DNA of 64,000 bases, taken from NCBI GenBank assembly GCA_014859965.1, contig JACZKQ010000019.1, positions 1-64,000 on the forward strand, in the 5' to 3' direction. The position numbers were made by a program, and so were the translations under genes. Within the stretch, counting starts at the first letter, position 1. Each line of letters starts with the position of its first letter. Below, piece after piece: positions 43,976-53,689 of this stretch. A model generated the notes under the pieces. The model was not told where the DNA came from, made no database searches, and saw nothing but the letters and a program-made list of their open reading frames with translations. This stretch comes from Phycisphaerae bacterium (GTDB lineage: Bacteria > Planctomycetota > Phycisphaerae > Sedimentisphaerales > Anaerohalosphaeraceae).

Positions 43976-44908
43976 CTATGCGACGTCGGGACGCGGCAGC
44001 AGGCCGGCACGCTCCACGATGACGGGCGTGATGCTCTCCCATCCGACGGGCATGAGATGGATACCGCGGACGCCTTCGATGTGCTTGACGCACTCGATCA
44101 TTTCGAGGCAGATTTTAATACCCTCCTCCATTTTTTCGTCCTTGTCTTTCACCGCAGCCATGCGGGCGATCAGTTCGTCCGGCACGGACATGCCGGGGAC
44201 TTCGTCCTTCATGTACTGCAGGGCGCGTTCGGAGCGGACAGGCGCCAGACCCGCGAGAATGTACGCCTTCTCATGGAGACCGCGGTCTACCACCATTTTC
44301 ATGTACTGTTCGAAACGGTCAATGTCAAAGATGCACTGCGTCTGAATGAAATCCACCCCCGCAGCGATTTTCTTGGCGAGACGAGTAATGCGAAAGTTGA
44401 GCGGGTCGGCAAAAGGATTGGCGGCGGCCCCGATGAAGAAACGCGGCTCGTGGTCCTTGATGGGCTCACCGGACAGGAACGTCTTGTCGTCGCGCATGCG
44501 GCGGACCATGTCGATCAATTGCATACTGTCGAGGTCATAAACGCCCGAGGCCTGGGGATGATTGCCGAACTTCTGGTGGTCGCCGGACAGGCAGAGAAGG
44601 TTCTTGCAGCCGAGGGCGGCGGCCCCGAGAATGTCACTCTGCATGGCGATTCGATTGCGGTCGCGGCAGACCATCTGGATGACGGGTTCGACGCCGCAAG
44701 AGAGCGCAATCGTGCCGGCGGCGATGCTGGACATACGCACGATGGCAGTCTGGTTGTCGGTGACATTGGCGGCGTCGACGTTGCCGAGGCAATAGCTCGC
44801 TTTCTTGCGGATGTTGTCGGGATCGGCGTTTTTTGGGGGCCCAAGTTCCGAGGTAACCGCGAAGTGTCCCGCCGCCAGAATCCTTTCCAGTCTGCTCCCT
44901 GATTTCAT
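43976..44908 (-). CDS. metF: Methylenetetrahydrofolate reductase
   Basis: FAD-dependent TIM-barrel enzyme of 310 residues reducing methylene-THF to methyl-THF. It shows VTSELGPPKNAD near residue 17, the NVTDNQ segment at about 48-53, LCLSGDHQ, and DFIQTQCIFD. It is of the short type that pairs with MetV in the Wood-Ljungdahl pathway. The start overlaps metV by 4 bases (ATGA), the last link of the seven-gene operon. A direct electron donor is not defined by sequence; with MetV and the Hdr proteins next to it, an NAD(P)H- and ferredoxin-linked complex as in acetogens is likely but unproven here. Confidence 0.92.
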   Translation of the reverse strand: MKSGSRLERILAAGHFAVTSELGPPKNADPDNIRKKASYCLGNVDAANVTDNQTAIVRMSSIAAGTIALSCGVEPVIQMVCRDRNRIAMQSDILGAAALGCKNLLCLSGDHQKFGNHPQASGVYDLDSMQLIDMVRRMRDDKTFLSGEPIKDHEPRFFIGAAANPFADPLNFRITRLAKKIAAGVDFIQTQCIFDIDRFEQYMKMVVDRGLHEKAYILAGLAPVRSERALQYMKDEVPGMSVPDELIARMAAVKDKDEKMEEGIKICLEMIECVKHIEGVRGIHLMPVGWESITPVIVERAGLLPRPDVA

Positions 44909-45573
44909 AGCATGGCCTCTTCGAATTTGACTTTGCGCTGTCCGGCATTGGTGCTGGTTCGCCAATCCCTGGCCGGCCTAACGATTTCGAGGTTTTCAAG
45001 CTTGTTAAGTTTTTCGAGTCTGTCGTGAATGAGCTGCCAGACGCACTCGACTTCCTTGTCGACTTCGCACCGGCCGCCGGCGGAGCCTCCGCAGGGACCG
45101 TTGAAGAGACGCTTGGCGCAGCGGGCAACAGGGCACAGACCGCCGGTCCATTGCAGGACGCAGTCGCCGCAGCCGGCGCAGCGTTCCTGCCACAGGCCGT
45201 GCTCTACAGGGTAACCCATGAACTTGGTGTTGAGGCCCGGAATTGTAACGCCCTCAGCGAGGTGCTCGTTCATGGTCTGCACGCCGACGCCGCAGGCGAT
45301 CGAAAGAACCGCCTCGACGGAAGCAATCTGTTCCTTGAAGGCATCGATGAATTCGAACTCACACTGACGTTCGGGAGTACACTCGACGATGTCGATGTCG
45401 CTGCCTGCCTTGTTGCGGGCCATGCGGATCTGCGAGGCGAGCAGCTCTACCGCTTTGGCGCCGCCGGAAAAGCATATTGTCACGCATCCGCCGCAGCCCA
45501 TGAGCATGATCTTCTTGTATGGCTCGATGGAGGCGAGAATTTCGTCCAGTGGTTTTCTATCCGCTACTATCAT
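44905..45573 (-). CDS. metV: MetV-like zinc-binding subunit of methylene-THF reductase
   Basis: Cysteine-rich protein of 222 residues. The N-terminal half has GCGGCVTICFSGGAKAV, and the C-terminal half CAGCGDCVLQW...CPVARCAKRLFNGPCGG...CEVDKEVECVW. This matches MetV, the small partner of MetF in acetogens, reported to bind zinc and iron-sulfur clusters. It probably passes electrons from the Hdr proteins to MetF. It overlaps hdrB and metF by 4 bases each. Family from knowledge of MetFV; role here inferred from context. Confidence 0.85.
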   Translation of the reverse strand: MIVADRKPLDEILASIEPYKKIMLMGCGGCVTICFSGGAKAVELLASQIRMARNKAGSDIDIVECTPERQCEFEFIDAFKEQIASVEAVLSIACGVGVQTMNEHLAEGVTIPGLNTKFMGYPVEHGLWQERCAGCGDCVLQWTGGLCPVARCAKRLFNGPCGGSAGGRCEVDKEVECVWQLIHDRLEKLNKLENLEIVRPARDWRTSTNAGQRKVKFEEAML

Positions 45574-46442
45574 AGTAATGCCCTTTCTTTCAGGAAAGCG
45601 CTCACGTCGGTGAGGTGTTTGCCGATGGCGAGTTGTCCGGGTGCGATGCCGAAGGCCATGCCCATGAGCTGGGTGAAATAGAAAATCGGCACGTGGAAGT
45701 CGGCGCCGAAGGCGGTGTTAATCTGTTCCTGGCGTCCGTCGAGATTGGCATGGCAGAGCGGGCAGGCGACGACGATGGCCTCGGCTCCGACGGCGACGGC
45801 ATCGGCCAGGACCTTGCGCGTCAGTTCGAGGACGACCTCCGTCTTGGTGAGAGCAAAGCCTGCGCCACAGCAGAAGGTCTTGAGGTTCCAGTCAAGGGAT
45901 TCCGCACCAATGGTTTCCATGATGGATTCCATGACGCTGGGGTTCTCGTGGTTTGCACCGCCGACAATCTTCGGCGGCCGGGTCAGCAGGCAGCCGTAAT
46001 AGCAGGCGACCTTGAGCCCTGCAAGCGGCTTGACAACGTGCGCGGCCACTGCTTCGAGGCCAACTTTATCGGAAACGAGGTCAAGCATATTGTACACGCC
46101 GATATCGTCGGGACAGGAACGCCCCACGACTGCTTCGATGTCCGCACGCCACTTGGGATCGCCGAGGCGGTCTTGGGCGAACTTAAGGCGCGAGTAGCAC
46201 GAAGCACATGGGGCACAGACCTCTCGCAGGCCTTCGGTTTCGGTTGTAAGGGCAAGAATGCGCGCCGGCAGCGCCACCGACATCAGTTCGTCACACTGGT
46301 GGGCGGGCGAGGAGCCGCAGCAGGTCCAATCCTTGACCTCACACAGTTGCACGTCCATCGCCTCACAGACCTTGCGGGTTGAGACGTCGAATTCGGCGCC
46401 CGTCGAATGAAGAGAGCAGCCCGGAAAATAAGCGATCTTCAT
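45570..46442 (-). CDS. hdrB: Heterodisulfide reductase subunit B-like protein
   Basis: Protein of 290 residues with two CCG domains of the cysteine-rich HdrB family. The first has PGCSLHSTGAEFD, WTCCGSSPAHQC and CAPCASC; the second has YYGCLLTRPP, FCCGAGFALT and CPLCHAN. In methanogens these bind two non-cubane 4Fe-4S clusters and reduce CoM-S-S-CoB; in bacteria without those thiols the module serves as an electron-transfer subunit. It overlaps hdrC and metV by 4 bases each. Confidence 0.91.
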   Translation of the reverse strand: MKIAYFPGCSLHSTGAEFDVSTRKVCEAMDVQLCEVKDWTCCGSSPAHQCDELMSVALPARILALTTETEGLREVCAPCASCYSRLKFAQDRLGDPKWRADIEAVVGRSCPDDIGVYNMLDLVSDKVGLEAVAAHVVKPLAGLKVACYYGCLLTRPPKIVGGANHENPSVMESIMETIGAESLDWNLKTFCCGAGFALTKTEVVLELTRKVLADAVAVGAEAIVVACPLCHANLDGRQEQINTAFGADFHVPIFYFTQLMGMAFGIAPGQLAIGKHLTDVSAFLKERALL

Positions 46443-46996
46443 TTCTTCAGGCTCCTTGCCCGTTTAAACATGCGGTGGATTTCAAGTGGTTTGCGTATCG
46501 TGGGTAAGAGTTTGATCTTGCCTTTCCTGATCATTTTGGCGGCGAGCCTTGCGTCCTTGAAGGGATGCCCGCTGAGGATGTTCATCAGGCCGGCGAGCCC
46601 CATTTCGTACATGCGGCCCAGACGCAGCATCGCCATCCAGAGGCGGTTGAGGAGGGCGGCGTCGCCCGTGTCGGTCTTGATCTTCTTTTCCTGCACAATG
46701 ATGCGCAGGGCATCGACCACGTGCGGTATATCGATATCCTGCGGACAGCGGGCCGAGCACGTATGACAGGACAGGCAATACCAGATCGTGTTGCCCTTCA
46801 TCGCCTCTTCGGCCATGCCGAGTTGGACATAACGCATCAGTTCGGTGGGCGTGCTGTCCATAAAAAGTCGATTCGGACATCCAGCGGCGCACTTGCGGCA
46901 CTGGTAGCAGAGGTACACGTTCTCGCCGCAGCGCGCGCGGATTTCCTCGGCCAGGCCGGGATCGCGCGCTCCATTTTTGTCTGTTATGATTTTCAT
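46439..46996 (-). CDS. hdrC: Heterodisulfide reductase subunit C-like ferredoxin
   Basis: Electron carrier of 185 residues with two 4Fe-4S motifs, CYQCRKCAAGCP and CLSCHTCSARCP, followed by an all-helical tail. It should pass electrons between the HdrA fusion and HdrB. Length and cluster layout match HdrC. It overlaps mvhD and hdrB by 4 bases each. Confidence 0.92.
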   Translation of the reverse strand: MKIITDKNGARDPGLAEEIRARCGENVYLCYQCRKCAAGCPNRLFMDSTPTELMRYVQLGMAEEAMKGNTIWYCLSCHTCSARCPQDIDIPHVVDALRIIVQEKKIKTDTGDAALLNRLWMAMLRLGRMYEMGLAGLMNILSGHPFKDARLAAKMIRKGKIKLLPTIRKPLEIHRMFKRARSLKK

Positions 46997-47424
46997 GATT
47001 CGGCGGCCTCTTTTCGGCGGGCCGGCACAGTGGGCCCGAGTCGTTTGACCCGCGCGGTCATCTCCTCGGCGATCTCAGCGAATCGGCCGCCCATCGCCGA
47101 GGACAGGTTGAACATCTCCACTCGCTCGGGTTCAAGCCCGACTTCGGCGATCAGGCGTTTAACGTATGCAACGCGCTTTCTGGCCCGCAGATTACCTTCG
47201 AGAAAATGGCACTCCCCTTCCATGCATCCGGCGACGAAGACGCCGTCAGCGCCGCTCTCGAACGCCTTCAGCAAATGCAGGGCATCGACCTTGCCCGTAC
47301 ACGGCAGGCGGACGATTCGGACGTTTGGCGGGTACTGCAAGCGCATGGCGCCGGCGAGGTCCGCCGCGGCGAACGCACAGAAGTTGCAGCAGAACGCAAC
47401 AATCTTTGGTTCGAAGTCAGTCAT
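46993..47424 (-). CDS. mvhD: MvhD-like hydrogenase/Hdr-linked iron-sulfur subunit
   Basis: Small protein of 143 residues in the MvhD/VhuD (hydrogenase delta subunit) family. Conserved cysteines: FCCNFCAFAAADLAG at the N-terminus, RLPCTGKVD, and CMEGECHFLEGN. In methanogens it joins hydrogenase or formate dehydrogenase to HdrA; here no hydrogenase gene is present, so it may connect another donor or simply complete the Hdr module, as in the acetogen MetFV-HdrABC-MvhD set. Its start overlaps the end of the HdrA fusion by 8 bases. Confidence 0.9.
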   Translation of the reverse strand: MTDFEPKIVAFCCNFCAFAAADLAGAMRLQYPPNVRIVRLPCTGKVDALHLLKAFESGADGVFVAGCMEGECHFLEGNLRARKRVAYVKRLIAEVGLEPERVEMFNLSSAMGGRFAEIAEEMTARVKRLGPTVPARRKEAAES

Positions 47425-50400
47425 TTTTCACCAGTTCACTTTTCGTGTCGAACAAAGCGTCGGTCTTGGCGATCACCTGGGCATCCTTGTAGTGCATCAG
47501 GCTGATGGCCTTTGCCGGACATTCCGACGCACAGATGCCGCAGCCGTGGCACATGGCGGCTTCGATGACCGCGACCCCGTCGGTGTCGATCCGCGGGACG
47601 TCATAGGGGCACGTCCGCACGCAGGTCAGGCACGCGGCGCATCGGTCGCGGTCGACGACACTGACGATGCCGCTGACTTCCATGACAGGACGCGAGAGGA
47701 TGGACACCACCTTGGCTGCGGCGGCCTGCGCCTGCGTAATCGTCTCGTCAATGAATTTCGGTGCATGGCAGGTCCCGCAGAGGAACAGCCCGTCGGACGC
47801 AAAGTCGACGGGGCGCAGCTTCATGTGAGCCTCCAGGAAGAAGCCCTCGCGCGTGACGGGGACCTTGAAAGCCATGCCGACCTTCTCATTGTCCGGCTGT
47901 GGGATCATGGCGGCGCTGAGCGCCAGAACATCGGGGTCAAAACGAAGCGTCAGTTGTGAATTGAGATCGCGGACTTTAACTTCCAGCCGGCCGGATGCGT
48001 CGGCTGCGACTACGGGTTTGCTGTCGAGATCATAACGGAAAAACAACACGCCCAGCCCTCGGGCTTCATTGTAATAGTCTTCGCGGAAGCCGTACGTCCG
48101 GATGTCACGGTAAAGGACCGCAACGGTTGCCTGGGGGTTGGCGCATTTGATGGCGGCGGCGTTCTTGACTGCGACCGTGCAGCAGACGCGGCTGCAGATC
48201 ATACGATCCGAATCCCGTGAGCCGACGCACTGAATCATAACGACCTCCTGGAGCTTTTCAGCATAGCTCGGATCGTCACACAGGCGGTTTTCCAGTTCGA
48301 GCTGCGTCATCACACAATTGTTGTCGCCGTACAGATATTCACGAGGTTTCGCCTCGTTTGCGCCGGTCGCCACAATCGCGGCCCCGTGTTCGAGTTCGAG
48401 TACCTTGGGACCCGGGCCTTCAAGCTGCACAACGGATTTGAAGTCGCCGATGAAGCCCTTACACTCCTTCAGGGTCGCACCGTAGTGGACTTGAATGTTT
48501 TCGTTTTCGCGGACCTGCTTGATGAGACCAGCAAGCAGCAACTGCGGATCGGACTCGTCCAGCACCTTGCGAACATTTCGGACGTTGCCTCCGAGCCGAT
48601 CTGTCTTTTCCAGCAGATGCACACCGTAGCCCTGATTGGCGATCGACAGCGCGGCGGTAATCCCGCCAACCCCCCCGCCAACGACGACGGCGCTCTTCTT
48701 CGGGACATAAGTCCTGGTTTGCAGCGGCTCGATGGTGGCGGCCCGCCCGACGGCCATCTTCACAAGGTCGACCGCTTTTTTCTCGGTAAGGTCACCAAGG
48801 CGGGTATGCACCCACGTGCACTGATCGCGAATGTTGGCCATCTCGAAGAGGTAGGGATTGAGGCCGACTTCTCTGACGGCTTCCTGGAAGAGCGGTTCGT
48901 GTGTGCGCGGCGTACACGAGGCGACGACCACGCGATTAACGTCGTACTTTTTAATGTTTTCCTTGATGGCTCGCAGGCCGTCCGGCGAGCAGGTATACAG
49001 CAGGTCGGTGGCGAACACAACATTGGGCAGGCCGGCTGCATCAGCGGCGATCTTCCTGCAATCGATGACGCCGCCGATATTAGAGCCGCAATGGCAGACA
49101 AAAACGCCGATGCGCGGGACCATGCCAAAAACGTTTCGCTCGTCGGGATAGTGCTTGTCGGCGACCTGCGTGCCCCGCACTTCCTCCAGAAGTTCCATCG
49201 CCGCCGCCGCCGCGCCGGTAGCCTGGGTCACACTCTCGGGAATGTCTTTGGGGCTTTCAAAAGCGCCAGCCAGATAGACACCGTCGCGGGAGGACTTCGT
49301 TGGGAAGTAGCCTGCGGAGCGGGCGAATCTATACGCGTTCAGTTCGATACCGCAGACGTCGGCGAGTTGAGCCGTACCCTCGGCGGGACACAGGCCGGAC
49401 GACAGGATAACCATGTCGAACTCCTCTTCGACCCAGTTCTTGCCGTCGGCGCTGTATTCGATGGTGAGGTTGTACGTCTTAAAGTCCTGGCGTACGGCTG
49501 ACGGCCGCGTGTAGATATACTGGACGCCATATTTGTCTTTGGAGCGTTCGTAGTATTCGTCGAAACCTTTGCCGAAAGCCCGGACGTCCATGGCGAATAC
49601 CTTCACTTGCGTTTCCGGCACGTGCTCGGCAATGACGACGGCTTGCTTGACCGCGTACATACAGCAGACCGACGAGCAGTACGGATTCTCGGTGTCGCGG
49701 GAGCCGACGCACTGGATAAAGGCGATCCTGCGCGGCTCCTCGCCGTCGGAGGGTCTGCGGAGATGGCCCATTGTAGGCCCGGAGGCGCTCAGCAGCCTTT
49801 CACAGTCGAGCCCGCTGACGACATTGGGGAACCGGCGATAACCATACTCGCCCTTTCTGGCGGCATCGTACACGTCGAAGCCCGGCGCCAGGATGAGCGC
49901 CCCAACGTCGAGCGTCCGTTCTTCGGGTTTGTCGTTGTACTGTATGGCTTCGGCCTCGCAAAGCTTTTCGCACAGGCCGCAGGACGAGCACACCGCACAA
50001 TAGAGACAGCGGCTTGCCTCGGCGACAGCCGTTTCTTCCGCAAAGCCGAGATCAACCTCCTCAAAGCTTCGGCGGCGTTGCAGATCAATTGTAGGCATCT
50101 GCCTGCGACGAATGACTTTCGCTTTGCGTTCCTTGAGTTCCTCTCGCGAAATTTCGGCGACCGGCTGCTTCTCCTCGGGGGGCAGCTCAACGCCCCGGAG
50201 CCATGCGTCAATCGCCCGGGCGGCGAACTGGCCGTCGGCGGTGGCCTGGACGACGCTTGCGGCTCCCCGGACAACGTCGCCGCCGACAAAGACGCCCTGC
50301 CACGTAGTCATCCCGTTCTGCGCATCGACTTCGACGGTGCCGCGGCGCGTCAGTTTGATCTTACCGCCTTCGGCCAGCAGGCCAAGTTCGGGTTTCTGTC

Positions 50401-51892
50401 CGATGGAGACGATCAACTCGTCGGCCGCGACGGTTCGCTCGCTGCCTTCTATGGTTTCCAGTTCAAGGCGGCCGTCGACAAACGCCATCCGCCGCACGTC
50501 GAGCAGTTCGAGCCCGGCAAATGCATTGCCGTCCCCAACAATCCGCTTGGCAGCTTTGGCGGCAAGCACTTCCACCCCCTCCTGCTCGGCCCATTCGATT
50601 TCCCAGGGATAAGCGGGCATCTTGTCGCGGGACTCCAGACAGACAATGCTGACTTTTTTGGCCCCGAGACGCATCGAGGTGCGGGCGCAATCCATGGCGA
50701 CATTGCCGCCCCCCACGACGATGACGCTTGCCTTCACGGACGTTCTCTTGCCGAGCCGGACATCTCGCAGGAAGTCGATACCATGTGAGACATTCTCAAA
50801 GTCCTCTCCGGCAAGCCCCATACGAGCGCTCTTGTGCGAACCGACAGACAGGAACACCGCTTCGAAACCTTCCTCAAAGAGGGCCTGGATGTCCTCCTGG
50901 TGCTGGATATGACTGTGTCGCCGCACCTCGATACCGTAGTCGAGGATGTTTTGAATGTCGCGGTCGATGACCTCCGTAGGCAGCCGGTATACAGGGATGC
51001 CGATCCGCATCATACCGCCGAGGACCCCGTGCTTCTCGAAAATGGTGACAGCATAGCCCATCTTGCGAAGATCCAGCGCGGCCGCCAGCCCGGCGGGGCC
51101 GGAACCAATGACGGCTATCCTGCGGCCATTCTCGGTGATGGAGGCCCGCTTTTGCTCGGGAGTGGGTTTTTCGCCATGCTCGGCGTACCAGTCGCTGAGG
51201 AAACGCTTCACATACGCAATTGCGATCGGATCGTCCAGATTGCCGCGGTTACACGCCTGCTCACAGGGGTGTTCGCAGATCCGCCCGCAGATACCGGGAA
51301 ACGGGTTGTTGGCGGTTGCAGACTCGTAGGCCTCTTGGAAACGACTGGCGGCCGTCAGGGCCACGTACCCGCTGGGATTAGCGTGAATGGGGCAGGCGTC
51401 ATAACAGGGAGCCCAGCCGAGGCGTGTCATGGCAAATTTATTGGGAACAGCCTGAGGGTATTTCTTGAAGATCACCCGGCGGTCGCCTAACAGTTGGTTA
51501 TACTCATCTTTTACCGGGACGGGGCAGTTCTCGCCGCAGATACCGCATCCGGTGCACTTTTCAAGATTGACGAAACTCGGCCTTTGTGTAATCGTCGCCT
51601 GAAAATTGCCGGCCTGTCCGGTAAGCTGCGAGACCTCGGCGTTGGTAATGATTTCGATGTTGCGGTGCGTGCCCGCAGCGACCAGACGCGGCGAAATAGT
51701 GCACATCGCACAATCATTGGTGGGAAATGTCTTGTCCAGTTGCGCCATACGGCCGCCGATGGCGGTGCTTGACTCGATAAGGTAGACCTTGTATCCGGAG
51801 TCCGCAAGATCAAGCGACGCCTGGATGCCGGCAATGCCCCCTCCCACCACCATCACCGAACCGATTTTTGCACTTTCGCCCATAATCACCAT
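47417..51892 (-). CDS. hdrA: HdrA-GltD-HdrA fusion flavoprotein
   Basis: Very large flavin/iron-sulfur protein of 1491 residues. Order: HdrA FAD-binding start (VVGGGIAGIQ at about 15-24; NDCAMC at 59-64); a cluster motif CTGCGICGENC at 113-123; a GltD/NfnB-like NAD(P)H:flavin module about 155-600 with its own Cys set (CYDACPIHANPSGY, CGRICEHPCEQAC) and two dinucleotide loops (IGSGPAGLA near 262-270; VVGGGNVAMD near 392-401); an HdrA half with CLYCAVCSSCGLCEKLC and IQCVGSR; a second HdrA half (VFVCHCGSNIGG near 905; VVGGGVGGITAAL near 1045); and a C-terminal two-cluster ferredoxin. The GltD part points to NAD(P)H as a donor and HdrA flavin to bifurcation; both are inferences. ATG at 51892 or 51883 are both possible. 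Confidence 0.88.
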   Translation of the reverse strand: MVIMGESAKIGSVMVVGGGIAGIQASLDLADSGYKVYLIESSTAIGGRMAQLDKTFPTNDCAMCTISPRLVAAGTHRNIEIITNAEVSQLTGQAGNFQATITQRPSFVNLEKCTGCGICGENCPVPVKDEYNQLLGDRRVIFKKYPQAVPNKFAMTRLGWAPCYDACPIHANPSGYVALTAASRFQEAYESATANNPFPGICGRICEHPCEQACNRGNLDDPIAIAYVKRFLSDWYAEHGEKPTPEQKRASITENGRRIAVIGSGPAGLAAALDLRKMGYAVTIFEKHGVLGGMMRIGIPVYRLPTEVIDRDIQNILDYGIEVRRHSHIQHQEDIQALFEEGFEAVFLSVGSHKSARMGLAGEDFENVSHGIDFLRDVRLGKRTSVKASVIVVGGGNVAMDCARTSMRLGAKKVSIVCLESRDKMPAYPWEIEWAEQEGVEVLAAKAAKRIVGDGNAFAGLELLDVRRMAFVDGRLELETIEGSERTVAADELIVSIGQKPELGLLAEGGKIKLTRRGTVEVDAQNGMTTWQGVFVGGDVVRGAASVVQATADGQFAARAIDAWLRGVELPPEEKQPVAEISREELKERKAKVIRRRQMPTIDLQRRRSFEEVDLGFAEETAVAEASRCLYCAVCSSCGLCEKLCEAEAIQYNDKPEERTLDVGALILAPGFDVYDAARKGEYGYRRFPNVVSGLDCERLLSASGPTMGHLRRPSDGEEPRRIAFIQCVGSRDTENPYCSSVCCMYAVKQAVVIAEHVPETQVKVFAMDVRAFGKGFDEYYERSKDKYGVQYIYTRPSAVRQDFKTYNLTIEYSADGKNWVEEEFDMVILSSGLCPAEGTAQLADVCGIELNAYRFARSAGYFPTKSSRDGVYLAGAFESPKDIPESVTQATGAAAAAMELLEEVRGTQVADKHYPDERNVFGMVPRIGVFVCHCGSNIGGVIDCRKIAADAAGLPNVVFATDLLYTCSPDGLRAIKENIKKYDVNRVVVASCTPRTHEPLFQEAVREVGLNPYLFEMANIRDQCTWVHTRLGDLTEKKAVDLVKMAVGRAATIEPLQTRTYVPKKSAVVVGGGVGGITAALSIANQGYGVHLLEKTDRLGGNVRNVRKVLDESDPQLLLAGLIKQVRENENIQVHYGATLKECKGFIGDFKSVVQLEGPGPKVLELEHGAAIVATGANEAKPREYLYGDNNCVMTQLELENRLCDDPSYAEKLQEVVMIQCVGSRDSDRMICSRVCCTVAVKNAAAIKCANPQATVAVLYRDIRTYGFREDYYNEARGLGVLFFRYDLDSKPVVAADASGRLEVKVRDLNSQLTLRFDPDVLALSAAMIPQPDNEKVGMAFKVPVTREGFFLEAHMKLRPVDFASDGLFLCGTCHAPKFIDETITQAQAAAAKVVSILSRPVMEVSGIVSVVDRDRCAACLTCVRTCPYDVPRIDTDGVAVIEAAMCHGCGICASECPAKAISLMHYKDAQVIAKTDALFDTKSELVKND

Positions 51893-51925
51893 AACCAGTA
51901 ATGTTTTCGCCGCCCACTTGTTCGA

Positions 51926-53689
51926 TCAGAACAGGCCGCGGACCTTGCCGGTTTCCACGTCCACATCGATGCGTCGGAAGGCCGGATCGGAGGCGGTCCC
52001 CGGCATGAGCTTAATGCCGCCGGCGACCGGCACGACGAAGCCCGCGCCGCGGTAGATCATGATGTCACGGATGGGCAAGAGCCAGCCCTTGGGACGATTT
52101 TTTAGATCGGGATCATGCGAAAGACTTAAATGGGTCTTGACCATGCAGGTCCCCAGTTCCTTTGCCGCGGGATCAGCCTCGATGGCCTTGGCTTTGGCGA
52201 GAGCGTCGTCAGTATAAGTGACGCCCTCGGCCCCGTAGACCTCCTTGGCGATAAGTTCAATCCGCTTGCGCAGGGGCGTGTCCAGCTCATAAAGAAAGCG
52301 AAAATTGCTCTTCTCTTCGCAGGCTGCCACAACGGCCTCAGCCAGTTCCACGGCTCCTTCGCCGCCTTTAAGCCAATGCTCAGACAGAGCCGCCATCGCA
52401 CCGTTATTCTCGGCGACCCTGCGGACCAACTCAATTTCAGCCTTTGTATCGGTATAGAAGCTGTTGACACAAACGATGGGGCGAACACCGGCTTTCTTGA
52501 CGGTCTCGATATGTGCGATCAGATTCTCGCAGCCCTTTTCGAGCAGACCGAGGTTTTCCCTGGCGTACTCCTGGCTCAGCGGCATGCCGGGCTTAACTTC
52601 GGGTCCGCCGCCATGCATTTTAAGTGCTCGGATCGTGGCGACGATGACCACGGCATGCGGCGCCAGGCCGGACATGCGGCATTTGAGATTCCAGAATTTT
52701 TCAAAACCGATATCGGCGCCGAAACCGCTCTCAGTGACAAGATAGTCCATCAGACGCGTGCCGACCAGGTCGGCAATGATGGAGCTCTGGCCGATCGCAA
52801 TATTGGCGAACGGGCCGGCGTGTACGAGGACGGGCTGGCCTTCGATCGTCTGCATGAGATTGGGATTCAGCGCGTTGAGCATCCACGCGGTCATGGCGCC
52901 GTCGACTTCGAGGTCGGCGGTCGTGACCTCCCTGCCTTTCATGTCATGGGCGACGACAATCCTCGCCATACGCCGGCGGAAGTCTTTCAGGTCCCTGCTG
53001 ACGGCGAGAATTGCCATCACTTCACTTGAGACAGTGATCTGAAAGCCTGATTCCATCTCGTAGCCGTCCATTCTGCCGCCTTTGCCGACGGTAATGTTTC
53101 GCAGCGCCTGGGCACAGAAGTCCATCACCCAGCGCATTTGCACGCGGTCGGGATCGATGTCGAGCCGCTTGAGGTTGCTCCTGGCGAGTCGAGCGTCATC
53201 GTAGTTGCGCTCGTGCTGCATCCGGGCGGTGAGGGCGACCATGGCAAGATTGTGCGCATTGCTGATGCAGTCAACATCGCCGGAGAGGCCGATTGAAAAT
53301 GGGGTCAGCGGAATACACTGGGCGAGCCCGCCGCCGGCCGCGGAACCCTTGATGTTGAATGTGGGGCCGCTGCTGGCCTGGCGGATGGCCCCTACAACGC
53401 GCTTATTGATCTTGCCGAGCCCCTGAACCAGACCGATTGCCGTCGTGGTCTTGCCTTCGCCTAACGGCGTCGGAGTAATAGCCGTGACATCCACGTACTT
53501 GCCCTGCGGGTTAGTCTTCACCCGTTCGAGAATTTTCAGGTAGTCGAGCTTGGCAAGCTTCGTACCGAGCGGCAGCAATTCGCCATATGCCAGACCAAGT
53601 TCGCACGCCAGTTGCTCCAGCGGTTTCATACTCTCCTCGGCTGCCTCGGCAATCTGCCAGTCCGCCATTTTGGTCGGATCCAGTTTCAT
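51926..53689 (-). CDS. fhs: Formate--tetrahydrofolate ligase
   Basis: ATP-dependent enzyme of 587 residues making 10-formyl-THF from formate, the entry step of the methyl branch of the Wood-Ljungdahl pathway. P-loop [10 protein letters not shown] is at 74-83; conserved [35 protein letters not shown] and the [12 protein letters not shown] block are intact. I chose the ATG at 53689 with GAGGAAAAG upstream; an in-frame start at 53710 is less well placed. It lies 33 bases upstream of the HdrA fusion and opens the seven-gene unit. folD, the next step, is not in the window. Confidence 0.95.
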   Translation of the reverse strand: MKLDPTKMADWQIAEAAEESMKPLEQLACELGLAYGELLPLGTKLAKLDYLKILERVKTNPQGKYVDVTAITPTPLGEGKTTTAIGLVQGLGKINKRVVGAIRQASSGPTFNIKGSAAGGGLAQCIPLTPFSIGLSGDVDCISNAHNLAMVALTARMQHERNYDDARLARSNLKRLDIDPDRVQMRWVMDFCAQALRNITVGKGGRMDGYEMESGFQITVSSEVMAILAVSRDLKDFRRRMARIVVAHDMKGREVTTADLEVDGAMTAWMLNALNPNLMQTIEGQPVLVHAGPFANIAIGQSSIIADLVGTRLMDYLVTESGFGADIGFEKFWNLKCRMSGLAPHAVVIVATIRALKMHGGGPEVKPGMPLSQEYARENLGLLEKGCENLIAHIETVKKAGVRPIVCVNSFYTDTKAEIELVRRVAENNGAMAALSEHWLKGGEGAVELAEAVVAACEEKSNFRFLYELDTPLRKRIELIAKEVYGAEGVTYTDDALAKAKAIEADPAAKELGTCMVKTHLSLSHDPDLKNRPKGWLLPIRDIMIYRGAGFVVPVAGGIKLMPGTASDPAFRRIDVDVETGKVRGLF

